A DNA stretch of 64,000 bases from Euglena gracilis (lineage: Eukaryota; Euglenida; Euglenophyceae; Euglenales): positions 21,836,954 through 21,900,953 of the forward strand of contig CP154954.1 of NCBI GenBank assembly GCA_039621445.1, in the 5' to 3' direction. Both the position numbers and the translations under genes were made by a program. Under the pieces are notes generated by a model, which saw only the letters and a list, made by a program, of their open reading frames with translations, was not told the origin of the DNA and searched no databases. Of this stretch, positions 1-31,500 are shown one piece after another. Numbering within the stretch: position 1 is the first letter of the stretch; each line of letters begins with the position of its first letter.

Positions 1-41
1 GTTGTTGCTGTTGCTGTTGTTGTTGTTGTTGTTGCTGTTGC

Positions 42-120
<79 letters not shown>
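1..120. repeat. (GTT)n triplet microsatellite with GCT interruptions
   Basis: The window opens inside a GTT/GCT triplet tract ending near 120. Its complement is a CAA/CAG tract of the same kind as the much larger one at the right edge. Nothing nearby shows that it is coding. Confidence 0.95.
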
Positions 121-755
121 GGAGAGGGGTCGGTCTTGTGGATTCATTCCTTGCCAATGTGACCACACCCATCGTGGTTTTCTGATGGTGGGTGGGTGGG
201 TGGGTGTTGTTGGATCTGAATTTTTGATTTAATTTGGGTGGGTCACCATCACATCTGGCATGTTATTTTTAGAAAAAATTCAATTAAACTCATTCATAAA
301 AAAGAACTCAAATAAATGTTTTCAAAATAATGATTTTTATATGTGTATGAAACTCCTTTTTTTTTAGGGTCCCGTGCTAAAAAAAAATTCATTTTTAATT
401 TCAGCCTTTTTCCCATTCCTGGACGAGATTTAGAATGTTTTCAAACAAGATAAAATGGCAAAATGGAACCTTCTTGGCGATTTTGTTTATCTTTTCATGT
501 CCAAGAAGGTTTTGAGATTTTGATTGATATCAGGTTAAACCTTGCAATCAAGGCATATTTGGGGTTATCATCTTTGCCTTTTTTTGTTTTTTTTTATAAA
601 TAGGCAAGAATTTTTTTTAGAAAAAATCAATTGTGGTCACCATAATGACACCCTCATTGTTTGCTTCATGTTTTTAGAACATAATCTTGAGTGCAAGCAT
701 CATCACAGCCAAGACAAAAATGTCATTGTGAGCGTTTCGTTGTGCCCTCTCACAG
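121..755. other. No gene recognised; T/A-rich non-coding stretch
   Basis: AT-rich sequence with T and A homopolymers. It ends in a pyrimidine stretch and a CAG acceptor just before the candidate exon at 756. I see no coding signal. Confidence 0.5.
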
Positions 756-3451
756 CTTTTTGAGCAGCACCATCTTTTCACCGTCTGGCAGCAGCTGTCC
801 CTCGGAGGCACCGAAGTGCTGGGGAGCAGGTGGCTGGCGTCCCATGTGCGCACGCCGCCTGTCTGTCACCTGACTGCGTGGTCCGGCGGCCTTTCTCACT
901 CACTGCCTGCTCTTACCAGAACTTCTTTTTGAATGTCATCTTTGCCCCAAACACGTTTCATTTGTGTCTTTCACTCCAAAGACTCTTGATGCTCGTTGCT
1001 TTTCCTTTTTTGCTCATTTGACGACGAGCCCCAGGGATATGGTATTGGAGTGGGCTGCACAGCAGTGCTGCCTCAGCGTTGCACTGGCGTTTGTGGCCCC
1101 TGCCTCCTCCCAGTGATTTGGAATCGTCGCTGCGCATGGAGGAGTTGCTGGCAGGAACGCTGCCGGGGCAGAGCAGCCTCTCCCGGTGTCGTGCCCCCTC
1201 AATGTGGTGGTGGCTTTGGTGGAGGTCAGCAAGAAAAATGCTCCGAACTCAGCTCCCGCTGAAACAAACATGCAGGGTGCCACCATTTGCATCGTTCCCA
1301 GTTTGTAATTCCCCCAATCAAACGTTTTTTCAGCCACCAACAAAAGGCATGGTTCGTCCACATCAGATATTTCTTGATCTGATGATGTTTGTAGTGTTGA
1401 AATTATATCACAGTGGGACTTGTGAATCAAAACCAGCCAACCTCTTCAATCAAGAAATGGAATGTTGAAAGAAATGGAATGCTGATAATTAAATATTTAT
1501 ATATTACTCAACTCTTTCATTGTTGCTATTAACCATTATTATTCTATTACATTGCATTTATCAGCAGTGGTGATATGGATTGTTCTTTTTCCTCAAAAGT
1601 TAAAAAAGGTCTCAGGGACATAACTCTTTTCTCCGTCCCCTGCCTTCTCACTGGGAACGGCGGGACAGGGAGGGGCGTCCATCTCACGTTGTCCCAGTCT
1701 TTCCGTCCCAACCCACCTGCAGTTGTCGCTCCCGATTCCTCCGGAGGGGTGGCGCAAGGCGCGAGTTGCGGTCATGCAGGGTTGTGTGATTGGATGACTT
1801 CCCCGTGCCGTATGCCTCCCCGTCACGTGTGACGCGTGTGACCCTCCTCCCCCTCCACAGGCCCGTGGCCCGCGGCGCTGCGGAGGCGGGGCCCGCCCCG
1901 GCCGGGGCCGCCCACTTCCGGCCCACCGCCGCCCCCAGCTGCGTGCTGGACTCGCACATGGCGGTGACGTCCAAGAGGGCCGAGGCCGCGGTGCCCCGTC
2001 GCCGTGTGGCGTATGCCCCGCTGTCCATTGGGCCGAGGAAGGTTCAGGGGCCAAGTGGGTGGGAGGGAGGCAGCGACGGGGAGCATCGTGGGGGGGGGGG
2101 GTCCTCTATTTGGGGCTCAAAACCTGAAACGATCACGCCCAACAGTGGGTCCCCTGAGCCCCCCTCCCGGCCGACTGGGTCCAAAAAAAAAAACCGTCGG
2201 TGCCAATTCCTCTGGAGCAGGGCAGGGTCACAATAGGCACAAACTTTGCCTAATTCAGGTCTGTTTTTATTTGCCTTTCCGCAAAGCTTGTGCTACCCGT
2301 ACCATCAGTGCCCCCAGTCCTGGCCAACTTCGGATGGCAATTGCCTGTACATGAGGGACTGGGTGTGAGTTCGGTCAGGAGCTATGTAAGCCCGGTACGG
2401 CAAAGGGCATGGTATGGAAGGTTTCCAGTTCCGAACCGCATAACCAGGGCAGTCTGTAAGGGACCTATTTCTTTTTAAGCCACCCCTTAAGGGTGCCCCT
2501 TGCCCAAAGGGCAAGCAATGGGGGTCCAACCTTGGGCTCAAACGGGCTGGAATTACGGAGCCAAAAAACCTTGTTTTTTTGATGTTTGGGGTAGATGGTG
2601 TAATGATGCTGGAACTCAAAGTTGCTTCCGGATCGATTTATTTCGCTGATAAATTTTGCTGGCTTAGCGAGTCAGTGAGATCAGGTTTATTCAATTGAGC
2701 TCCAAAGCAGGCTGAATAATAAGAAGGGTGGGCATTTCTCTTGCCGACCAGGGGGCGGGGGGGGGGGGGCAGAGTTCACTGTGAGAGCAGGGGGGTCTGA
2801 CGTCCCCCCAAGGCTTGTGCATGGGAGCCCTGTGCAGGGTATCGGGAACGACTGCAACATTTTCTCCCGATTTTTTTGGCAGATTCCGAACCACATTTGT
2901 TTGGAACAAGTTTTTTAATGTTCATATCCTTGCTGATAACCTCTAAAAATTTTATTTTTATCCCCCCTGGATGGGAGAAATATAGAAGAAGCACCAAAAA
3001 ACCTAGACCCATTATTTGTTGTTGACAGAAATGTTTAAAATGCCTTGTGAAAGCAGCTTTTGCTTTTCTGGGTAAATAATTATCTTTATTTTTGTTATAT
3101 TTTTTTTTCATTTTTTGCACCTCTTCCCGGGGCCGACAACCTACCCGAATCGATGTGGCATCTCACAACCCAATGAAACAGTTGCCACCACCCTCCCAGA
3201 TTCTGAGATGAGACACTACCAACCCATAATTGACCGCTAACCAATTATTTGAAGTTGGTGCATTGAAATTAATTATGATGGAAATCATATGTGTGCAAAC
3301 CGCCGTCTTTTTTGGGGGGGGGGTGCTGGTTCCTAGAAACAAATTGCAACGGGTGTGGTTTCCTCGCAGCCCACCGTTCACATACAAGTACGACAACCCC
3401 GCCACCACCCTCAATAGACTCTACACAGTGAAGCACAGCCCCACCGGATAA
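756..3451 (+). CDS. Unidentified protein, four candidate exons (possibly the 3' part of a gene)
   Basis: I do not recognise this protein. The candidate exons are 756-829 (reads LFEQHHLFTVWQQLSLGG, then a GT donor), 1861-2041 or to about 2060 (an Ala/Pro/Arg-rich, probably disordered stretch after a CCCTCCACAG acceptor), 2288-2368 (ends at a strong GTGAGT donor) and 3370-3451 (reads FTYKYDNPATTLNRLYTVKH and ends in TAA). The first exon ends in phase 2 and the second starts in phase 2, so they join. If the second exon extends to about 2060, phase 2 is kept through all four and the third reads as a Cys/Trp/Tyr-rich segment (CYPYHQCPQSW). If it stops at 2041 the third exon reads in another frame and the chain to the stop breaks. 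No start codon was identified. The first two exons are the best supported. Confidence 0.35.
830..1860. other. Probable intron, no internal gene recognised
   Basis: Mixed-composition sequence between the candidate exons at 756 and 1861. A pyrimidine tract and CACAG precede 1861. Open stretches on both strands near 1000-1470 have no splice or family support. Confidence 0.4.
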
Positions 3452-6378
3452 CCCGCACACAAAGGTCACAGTCTGCCCCATTCCGAAGAAGGCCGTGTTT
3501 GTGCCTTGTGGGCATCCAGTCACTGTCATTGCCATGCTTTGTTGACTTTCACTCCAAACACACATCCAAGGATCAGATTAGGGGCAGGGGTAATTGTTTA
3601 AAATTAGTATTGCCATCGGTTCTTTGAATCTCGGAAAGAGCGATCCGGCAAACCAACAGTTCTGATGGGTCTATCAGTTGGATTGGTCTGATTGGTTCTG
3701 TGGTCAGTGGTTTTGCAGAGTGGGTGCCATGAGATCAATACTTTTGGAAGGGCAAAGGTTTGACGCCACTTTTGCCCGGTTTGTGCTAAACGGCCTTCCT
3801 CCCCTTCCTTTTCCTCGATGTCTTGCACTGTTTGTGGATAGTGCCCAGGCACATTCTGGTTTGTCGCCCCACAGTGGTTTCTTGCGCAGTTCGCTACCTC
3901 CCTTCCCTTGTCCACGGAACACGCCCTCTCCACTCACGCAGCTGAGCTTCGCGGGTTTTGGTGAGCCACAGAATTAGTGGCAACTGCTTTTTAGTGTGCT
4001 TGCTTTCTTATTTAAGAAAATAATAACAACCCTATAGGGATCTCCACAACAATCAACACAATGTTTTTGCTTTGTATTTCCTACCAACGCCGGATGGCGT
4101 TTTTGAGAATACAACAGTGCTTTGCCTTGAGAAATTGCAGCTCACCCTCAGATGTTTCGGCAAAAAAAAATCTGGGACACCCCTGCTTACCTGACCTCGG
4201 GCGCACAACCCACACCACACCTCCTTCTCCCGGGGCGATTTTGCCTCTGTGCTTTGTCAGCGCATATCTCTGACCCGTGTGATCGTTACCATCTGTGACC
4301 CCTGTCCGCATTGCCCTGCTTATGTATTCTGACGAGCCTTTTCTCTGCAGCGCGTGTCCCACTTTTGGAATTGGTCGGCGAGCAGCCTCCCGGAAGACAG
4401 GCAACATCAAAGGAAGGGGAGGTTTGGGAAGCCGCAGCTCTTGGACCCGGCGAGACGGTACAGCTGTGTGGCAGGGATATGCTGATATGTGCAGAGGGGG
4501 AATGCATTTCTCATTTTTCTTCTTTTTCCCAAAAATGCATATTTTTGCGCATTTTTTTCAGTACATTTTTTGCTTTTTTGGTGAAGTTTTTGGTGTTTAC
4601 CCAATTTTCGCATTTTTTTCACCATTTTTGCATTTTTTTGCGTTTTTTTTAAAATTGCAAGTTTTTGAGACTGATTTTCCCTCATATTTCCGTAAAACTC
4701 TTGGTGGATTTGGTGCCATTTTTTGTATTTTTTAAGTAATTTTTGCATGTTTGTGTTTTTTTTTTGCATTTCTTCACTTAGATTTTTGCATTTTGCATTT
4801 TTGCATTTTTTTTTGTTTTTTTTGCGCATTTTTGTACTTTTTGACGCCGGGCTAACGCTTTCTTCCCCCCCCTCTTGATGTGTGCATTTGTCTACCAACC
4901 CCCCCCCCCGGGCTAACGCTTTCTTCCCCCCTGATTTGTGCATTTGTCAACAAACCCCCCCTTCGGGAAATTGTCATGCCTGAGAACCTGCCAAGGTCCT
5001 GCTCAGGAAACTGTCAGGGTCCCTTCAACTGGCCAACCTGCCCGGTGACAGCTTCCTGGGGGGGGGGTAAGCAGGATTTTTCAATATTTGAACTCGTTGA
5101 AAAGCACTCCAAGAAAGTTTGACGACGGTTTGGGTTGGATTTTTCTTGTTCCAAAAGGGATTGTGTGTGCTCGAGGAACACGCATCCGTATGAACCAAAG
5201 TCTACCCGCGTTAGCAGCAGTGGTTTTGTTAAGTTTTGTTTGGGATTTGGTTTGGGTCAGGGGTTTGGCGTGGATTTGTGGTGGGGTGTCAGTTGTGGTC
5301 TCCTCCAAAGCAGTTTCTAATCCTTTTTTCGGCGTGTCGGAAAAGAGATTTTTTGGGCCTAAAACTCTTTTCTGACACGCCAGAAAATAGGATCAGACAC
5401 CTCTTTGGAGGAGACCACAACCTTTGTCTCCTGGATTTTGTACCCACAATAGCCTCTTCCCCCCAGGGGTGGTGGATGGGTACATTCTTTTCCACCATAA
5501 GGAAGAAGTTGCTTTGCACATTTGTTTTTCTAATGAAATTTTTTTTTAAAAAAACTCAGAAATATGACAAATTTGTGAGAAATATGACACAAATGGTGCA
5601 AATTTGCACACATTTTGTATTTCATTGTGCAACAACTGAAAGAATTAACACAAGTGTATAGAACTTCGATTTGTCTGTGGTTTCTGGTAGAAGAGAAATT
5701 TCCCTGTGCAACCCCTTAAAAAATGCAAAACTCGGGAGGCCAAATAAACAAAAATCAGCAAGAAATGCACACTTCCTCAAAATTTTTCATTGTTCAAAAA
5801 TGCAAATTGTGCAACTTGCAACCCCCCCCCCTGAACCACACAAACACCCCAAATTTTGAAGGAAATCGGCAAAAAACCAGGCAAGCAAAATCCCAGAAGA
5901 GGTGCACACTGCAATCTGGGGCACTTTACATGTGAGTGTTTTCTGTGTGCCATGGACGATGGGTGAATGGATCGATGAACATGCACACAAATATGAGCAT
6001 ACAGCACAAATGGTTTTTTTTTGGAAAAAGAGTGGGCGGCACCGTGTAAATGATTGTACAAATATGCACTGTGTTGCATATCAGATAATGTTGCACAATG
6101 AAAATTTCCTATGTTTATTTCGATCCTGCCTTTGTAACAGCCCTACTTCTATTGGGAGGGGTGGAGACGATACCAGGATGCCAGGGACCTTGCCAGCCCC
6201 ATTTGCTGGAACATGTGTCTGGAAGCTGCGTTCCATTCCGTATTGCCCAGAAGTGCCATGCTGCGACTGTTCGAGGTCTCTTCCCTGTGTCCAGGTTCCT
6301 TCTTGCCTTGGGGTTTTGCAAATTCAGGGCAGAGTCCCGCCATACCTCGCTCGCCACCAGAGTGCGCTGTAACCCACG
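3452..6378. other. No firm gene; T-rich DNA with one possible exon
   Basis: The stretch 4510-4840 is built from TTTTTGCAT-like words. One GC-balanced open segment, 4351 to about 4488, follows a TCTCTGCAG acceptor and reads protein-like (ALGPGETVQLCGRDMLICAE). It has no partner exon, so I do not assign it to a gene. A foldback unit at 5294-5427 is listed separately. Confidence 0.4.
5294..5427. repeat. Foldback (inverted-repeat) unit of about 130 bp
   Basis: The left half starts TTGTGGTCTCCTCCAAAG and the right half ends CTTTGGAGGAGACCACAA. Between them the halves pair imperfectly through GGCGTGTC / GACACGCC to a centre near 5361. No ORF lies inside. It looks like a small MITE, but I did not find a clear target duplication. 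Confidence 0.75.
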
Positions 6379-23865
<17,487 letters not shown>

Positions 23866-25520
23866 GCGCGCCACACCTGTCGGGGGGCAGAGAGGGCCCC
23901 AGATGTTAGGATTCTCTTTTGTTTGTTTCCGGTATATCCACAAGAGCCCTCTGAAACGCCACGACCATGAGGGTGCACCCGCTTTTCCCCAAAATGGCAG
24001 CTAGTTGCGTTTCGGACAATTGTGATTTGCTTTCTTGGGCGTTTAGTCGAAAGCTTCTCCGCGCTTATTTTCCAGGAGAGAGGTTTGGTTGCTGGAGGAA
24101 GAGGGAAGGTTCCTCCCCCTTTCTGTCCCCCGTGTCAACGGCACATTCTCGAACATTACCTGGTGTTTTTTCCCTTTGAAGTTCTGTAATTTTTACGCAG
24201 CGTGTCATTGGCGCAAATAGTTCCCCCCTGGCCCCAATTTCAGATGCCCAAATAAGTTACCCCGGGTATTATTAATTGTGGGGGTGGGGGTATTGGGCAC
24301 AACAATATTTGCTTTGAATTTTGAATAATTTGGGGGGACAATTGCCCAGTTTTTTTTTTTGGTTCCAGGTGCAGATTTTTGTGTCACAGCTGGCTCCAAT
24401 TCTAACCAGTCCAGCCATGCAGAAAACATTCATCCCTTCCTCCCTCCCTGGTTGCTGACTTATTGCGATCTTTTCCTGTTGCATTGTTCATCTTCCACCG
24501 CTCTGCAGGCTGCATATTCATTGATGTGCAGCTGATGAAACCTGCCTCTGCTTCGCAGCTGACCCTCTCTCGTCTTGCCCACTCCCCTGGACCACTACGT
24601 TGACGTACGGTGCTTTGTGATGTGCCACGGTGTCCATTGGCTTTGAGCAGCACCTCACTCCCCGCCCCCCAAAGAAGATGAGCCCCAGCTCAAGTTTGTT
24701 TTGTTTTCCTGCTGACCCACGTGAGGGTCTCAAAGGCAGCCACTTGAAGGTGCCCCAGAGGGCCGCCAGTCAATTGCACGGCCGCTTTGTTGGTTCCGTG
24801 CCATCGAAGGAACGACCATCCGTGCCGTTTTCGTTGAAACCCTGCCGCTGTGGTCGTCCGGGTCGGGTGGGAGGCTGGCTTTCCGCCTCAATCTGTATTG
24901 GGGAACCCAGTCCAGGCTTCTTTTGACAGAAGATCGCCCCCAGGGGTTTTTTTTAGTCGTGGACCCCCGGGGGGGGGAAGGGTGGGTGCGTCGGCCGAGC
25001 CCCCCCCCCCCGGGAGGGGGGTGGGATATACTTTTCGGCGCCGAAAAAAGTGCTATTTTTAGCACTTTTCGCGATTTTTGGCCATTTTTTTGTGGGTCCC
25101 CAGGACCCCCCCCCCCGGGGGCCCCCCAGGGGGTGGGTGGGTGGGGGGGGCCCTCCCTCCCCCTCCCCCCCGGTCTTTAAAAAAAACCCTGGTCACCCCC
25201 TCCCGGGGATGGTGCTATGGGCAGCAGCGGAGGGGAAGCATTTCCGTCGGGTTTTGGGGTGGGCAGTGCTATAACACAGCCTCCAGCGCCGAAGGCGCCG
25301 TGGCCCAAAAGCGGCCATTTGCGAGAAGGAAAATTTGGCTGGGTCGGCCGGAGCCAGAACCCAAAACCAACCGGGGGAGGGGGGGCGCTATAGGCAAGGC
25401 ACCTCGTAGCACGAGGTCAGCACCCGCAGGCTTGGTCGAAACAAACCAGCCTGCCCCAGCCCCTCCGTGCGCCTCCGGACAGCCCAGCCCCCCCCCCATG
25501 CCCGGGTGCCGCGGGGCGGG
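23866..25520. other. Intergenic stretch, no gene recognised
   Basis: Follows the TGA of the zinc-finger protein and precedes the start codon of the SET gene. It contains the element at 24941-25191 and ordinary mixed-composition DNA. I see no exon with splice and family support, and no clear promoter motif. Confidence 0.5.
24941..25191. mobile_element. hAT-like nonautonomous element (251 bp)
   Basis: The ends are CAGGGGTTTTTTTTAGTC and GGTCTTTAAAAAAAACCCTG. The flanking octamers ATCGCCCC and GTCACCCC agree at 6 of 8 positions. The interior holds C/G runs and a GGCGCC word. Confidence 0.75.
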
Positions 25521-28500
25521 ATGGCCGCGGAGTTCGACCCGGACGCCCTGCTGGACTCCCTCGTCCTGCCGCCCCCCGCGGACGACGTGGACGCCCTGCT
25601 GGAGGCGGCCCTGACGGAGTGCACCCCGGCCCCGGGTCCGCTGCCCCCACCCCCCTGGTCCATCGCACACGCAAACACCACCCGCGCCTAAACCAACCAC
25701 TAGACCAGGCACTCCAAGCCCCCCCCCCCCACCCGGGGTTGGTCGTGGGGCAGGCTGAATAATGACACCATTGTATGGCCGGGTGTGGGAAGGGTCACCC
25801 CTGGTCCGGCCGGGGTCGCGAATGCATTTCGATGGAAGGACACAAATGGCACAAGACAGGAGGGGTGGAGCAGGACGGGGGGGGGAGGGGGGGCTGTGAC
25901 ATACCTTGTTAGAGGTTGCCGTTGAGGGCAGGAGTTCAGGTTTCGGATAGGATTAAGGCTTTGTATCCAGTTCAGGGTGAGGGACCAGGTTAGGGCTGGT
26001 GTGACGTCGGTGGTGGGAAGGAAGCGGCCACAAAAATCATCCATAAATCTTCCGCCATTTCAGCCTCAATTCAACCTCTGCCAAATCGGGTTGGATTCCG
26101 TAATTCTTTGGGGCAAATCACAAATTGCTTTTCTGACTTCTGCGGTGTGTCACCACCTTGCAGACTGCATTGTGCTCGCCCAAAAAGCACACCGGCCAAA
26201 GAACCATCAATGGCACCAGTTCGGTTGGATTGTGTTGCCTCTGTTTGGTTGCTTTCTCAGAGCCTCCCAAACCAGCAGTGCTCGATCGAGCCGTGTCGTC
26301 CACGACTTCAGAGCCCAGTACTGCCCCCCCCACGCATTGTTGTTTTCGTGCAGGCTTCGGCTTCGGCTTCGGCCTTGCTTCGCTCCCCCCTTGGGGTCTG
26401 GTTTCCCTGCCCCCATACCCATCCATCCCCCCACCCAGTGGCAATCAGCCAAACCGTCCACTGCCCTCTCCAGGGCCCCTCGGCCAGGGCTTTCAAGAAT
26501 CCCTGAAACCCCATGGTTGGGGGGGAGTCAGCCACCACCCCACCCACGTCCTGATGAAGGGGGGGGGGGCGACAATCCCCACCCAAGGCTTTCCCATATT
26601 TCCCGGGCGACGATTTTTAGGTCAAAATTTCCTTGCTGTGGTGGGTGGGCGGGGTCGACCCACCCCCCCCCCCCCTCCCGGTTGGCCACACCCCTGCCCC
26701 CCCCCCCCGTCTCAGGGCCGGTGGCTGACCCTGTGCCCGACGCCTTCGCCCCAGCGCCTCCTGACCCTCCTCCCTGCCTGACGGGTCTCTCCCTCCACCG
26801 CCTTGACCCCCCATATATTTTTTTTGGAAAATGGAAGGTTTTCGGACCGACTAAACCCCAGCACCCGACTGCCCCGCCAGCCTCTGACCACAGACACCTG
26901 AATGAATTTTTTGCAGAAGCATCATTCTGGGGGAGGGTTCCTGCAATGAGGATTTCGGGTATCAACTCATAATGGTGATACGGTCGCGTATATTCTTCAA
27001 ATTCAAGTATTTTATGGTTGGTGACCTGGGAAGAGGGGGTGGCGGCTGGGGGAGCATAAAGCACCAAGAAAAAATTGGACCCCAAAAATGCCCCACAAAA
27101 GCAGGAGCGGGTGGTGCCCCCCCCACTTCCCCCGGGTCCTGAAAAAGAAAAGATTTCGATCGAAACATATGCTCTGCCCCAACACAGTGCTCTTATGCCT
27201 GCAACCCCGGCCACCAGCAGCGAACCTTCTTTTGTAGCCCTCCTTCGCCCCACGTCTACAGCGCCCGAGTTCCACGCGGAGGATTTTGTGCCGCCGCTGG
27301 AAGATGTGCTGCGGGCCACTGCGGCTGCCCAGGGCCTCGCTCCTCCAACCCTGTATGGTGCTTTGGGGTTTGTTTTGGGTGTTTTTTTCTGGATTTTCTT
27401 GCTTCTTTTCAATTTGCCGAAGTTCACTGATTTGTTGTTGTTTTCTCCGCCAGGTTTTTTTTCCTCCTCGAATTTCGTATTTTGTCCAGTGAAATTGTTC
27501 CAATATCATCTATTCTATGAAAATTCGCATTGTGGAATTTTGATGAGTGGCAAAGCCACAAAGAAGATTTGCAGTTCTTTTTGGCATATTTGGCTCCAAA
27601 GTCCTTGAAGACTGTTCTTCTTTTCCACTCGCGTTTTGGATCCCATTGTGTTTCTTCCCTCTTTGTGAATGTCATTATGCACATGCATATGAATGCACAC
27701 CAGAGGGTCAGATCCAAACCATAAAGAATTTGTGAAGAGTACTGCGTGGTGCTGTGTTACTCGGTTGTGCATTCCATTGTGATGTGCATTAAAAACTGAA
27801 ATGGAGCGGAGACAAGTGCATGAGGTACAGGACAGAACGGAGCTCCTCCCAGCTCTCTGCCTTGTTGTTCTGTGTTTAATTTCATTTCTGCTGCAGGCCT
27901 CCCGAGGCCCAGGGGGCAGCAGACTACGACCCAGTATTGCCCACACCTGAGGCTGCGGGGGACGTGCCTGTTCACACCTACACCCGCACCGAGCCGGCTG
28001 GCCAGGCAGCATCGATCCGCTTTCCAGGTGTCACATCCCCCTCGTTCTGAACAGCCAATGTGCCGTGCATTTTCCAGTATAATACAGCAAGTTTCCCAGA
28101 GTCATATTTATGTTTATATAGAAGGATTACCATTTATGTTTTGCTGATGGTATAGCACAATCAGGCATGACAACAAGAACAAGCTGCACGCACACCGAAG
28201 AAAAAGTGCATTGGATATGATTGGGTAAATGAGAAAAAAGCAGTCTTCAGAATAATTGGTTATTTTTTTGGCAGAATGAGCCAGTATGGCACAGGATGCC
28301 AAAAGCACCCCGGTGGAGGGCTGTGTATTTGGAAACGTGGGGCTTGGCTTTGGGGAAGCATTTCATGCTGCCAGGTCTGCATCGCTTCTCTACCCTGGAC
28401 GAGGTGCTGGGGCGTTTCCTGGTGCGCAGCATAGCGCTGGAGGTCTCTGTGGTGCCAACCAAGCTCCTGCACCGCCCCCGCTTCCCTCTGCCTCCAATCC

Positions 28501-31500
28501 AACCCCCGTTTTATCCGTGGCCTCTGAAATTATTCTTGTGCAGAGGAATCCACACATTGCATTAATATGCCAACGCGTATTTAATTATGTGTTATGTGTT
28601 ATTTTTCTCTCAATTTGAAGCACATTTTCTGATTCCAGGTGTTTCATCCCAAGTGACAAGTCTTTTCCCAACTCGCCCACACGCAAAGGCTTGATACCAG
28701 ATATGGGTCTGGGGCTGAGGGTTGGCAGGGACATTGATGCAGGTGAAGTGATCTTTCACGAGAAGGTGTGTTGCACGAATGTCTTCTTTCTGGATATACG
28801 TTTAATTCCACCATTTGGATATGTTTTGAATGCATATTATATATTATATACAATATATTATATATTATTCTATTATATATGTCATATTTAAAAATGGTAT
28901 ATATATTATATTATACATATTATATTTTATATTATTATATATTATATAGTATATACACCACATGTTATAACATATATTACACATATATTATATGATATAT
29001 GTATATTATATATGTGTATGTGTGTTATTTGATGGGTGACAATATATCAGCAATAAGAACTCCACTGACAACCCTCTGGCAAGGCAGATAATGGGAAGGT
29101 AATATTGCATACAACCGGTGCCCCAGGCCGCCTTCGCGGTGGTTAGCAGCGACGCCAGCCCCGCCGCCTTCCTCCCCGCCTACCTCGCCCTGCGGGCCGG
29201 CCCCCTCCACGCCGCACTGGGGCCACTGCTGGCCGGCCTGCCCCGCGATGCCAGCGTGTCTCCGGTATGTGTGTGTAATGTATGGTATGTACAGTATGTA
29301 CGGTGCGTGTATGTAATGTATGGTATGTACGGTACGCGCCTTCGACGGTCTCCAGTATATGTACGTAATGTACGGTATGTTCGGTAGGTACGGTATGTGT
29401 GGTACATGCACACATGTATGTATGGCACGTGTCTCCAGCGTGTCTCCGTACCGCCCATCCCCTTTTTTGTGGCATCAAGACCAAATGGTGACAAAATTAT
29501 TGGCATATGTCATGCAGGCTTGCTTGGGCTTGAGTCAACCACTTCATTTTCAGATTTGTGGTTCGATATTGAACCCTCCCTTGGGAAATGATTCTGGTTG
29601 TGCTGGGGGAGAGGGTTGCAAGCGGGCAAGTGGTGTGCCCAGGGTCCCTGGGTGTTCCAGGAATTGGTACCCAAAAAAATGACCTGACCCCAGGGTTTGA
29701 TATAAGGAGGGTGTCAGGCTTTGGGGGGCTTGGTCCTGACCACCCCTCATTCCCAAGGGGGGTCCAGACCGACCCCGGGGGTACCCGCTCCCCCCCCCCC
29801 CAAGGTTTTCCTCCGGTTGGCAATTTGGACAAGTTTTTTGCCAAAAGTGTCCAAAGTTATATGTTGGGTCTGCATTGGGGGGGGAACTGACCCCTTTAAA
29901 AAAAATTCATCCAGCCGCCCATCCCCTCCCCCGGGGGGTCTTAGATCCATCATATCGTTACGGTCGGTGCCATACGCCATATGGTTGCGGTCAGTGCCAT
30001 TCGCCATATGGCTACAGTCAGTGCTGCAAGCCATATGGTTACAGTAAGAGCCATACCCCAAACGCCATATGGATGGCCAGCCCCCCTGGTCCAAGGATCG
30101 ATATAAGGAGGACGTGTGGAATTTAGGTGGGTGTTGCCCCCACCCCCGGATCGGAGGGGGTCCAGACCACCCTCTTCCACCTGCCAGTAGGGCCCGGACC
30201 GATCGTACCCAGGCCACCCCCCCCAAAAAAGATCAATTTTTTTCTTCTGGCGCTTCACGCCGAATTTTTTTGCATTTTTGACAAATTTTTGCCCAAAACG
30301 TGCCCAAAATGGCATTTCTGTCCGTTTTGGGGGTCAGAATTTTTCGGCCCGGCGCAAAGCGCCAGGCTGAAAATCGGTCACCCAGATTGCGCCATTGTTT
30401 AGGTGGGGGGTGTCCCCCCACCCCCCCCCCTTTTGGACCGAATCCAGGAGTCTGACCCCCCACCTGTCCTCCCTACCCCCCCCCCCAACACAGGCGGAGA
30501 GCCAGGCCCTGACGGCCGCGTTCAACGCCCTGCCCTTCGCCCAGCGCGGCGGGCTGGCCGCGGCGGACCTCCTCGCGGCGTACGGCGGGTTCCGCGGCAA
30601 CGGGCTGGAGAAGCGGGTGCAGTTTGTGGACGGCCGGCAGGAGCGGCCCGCCAAGGTGTGCGGGGGGCCGGGCGGGGCCTGGAGTCTCCCCAATAACATG
30701 GCTTGATCAAGCTTAATTTGAAGTTGAGGCCGACCCCCACCCCAACCAGGGGGAGCTGCAGGGGTTGCCCCGGGCAGGCACCCAAGGGGGGGGGACAGCG
30801 AGACCCCCCGGGTGGTCGAATCAACCCGGTGTCCTTGGCCCCACGTGTCCGACAAAATGAATGTGATTTGCTACTGTTGTTAATCAGAAAATGGCATTTG
30901 CTTTTTCTTTCCCGCCCTCTCGCTCCCCCCCCCCTATCTGTCGGTAGGATTTTCAGGAGCACTCTTCCCACCCCCCCCCCACCCCCCCCGCCACAGGCCA
31001 ACGTGCATTGCCTCTTCCCCCTCGCCTCCCTGCTGAACCACAGCTGTGCCCCCACCCAGGCCGTAGCCACCCCCCCCCTGGACTGGTTCCCCCCTGTCCA
31101 CAGCATGTGTGGCCTGGGGGGGCAGGGGGCAACGGTCTGCCGACCCAACACGGGCTGCACGATCAACCTGCTGGACGTCCCAACCCCCGGCCAGGGGATG
31201 GCCAGCGAGTCGGTCCAACTTGTGTGCCGGGCGACCCGCCGCATCCCCCGGGTGTGATTTGGGGTTCACGTGGGGGAGGTGTAGGTGGGTGAGTGGGTGG
31301 GTATGTTGGAATAGGCGTTGAGTGCTGTTGATTTGCTTTTCGCCAGTTTTCTCATGTTCAGCATCAACGATTATCTCGTTTCAGAAGCAACTTTGGGAGT
31401 TTGTGTCCATATTCCGTTTTCCCTCATTATCTTGGCGTCCCATTCTTAAGGGTGAGGTGCTGCAGATGGTCAGAGCTGACAGTCAAATGAAAAATGCAAA

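Noticed and set aside
3453-3543. Short frame with a RING-like word (CPIPKKAVFVPCGHP)
   Set aside because: It is the out-of-frame neighbour of the candidate last exon at 3370-3451, has too few cysteines for a RING and no splice edge.
3729-3977. Open frame starting MRSILLEGQRFDATF
   Set aside because: Length is within chance expectation; there is no homology I recognise and no downstream exon.
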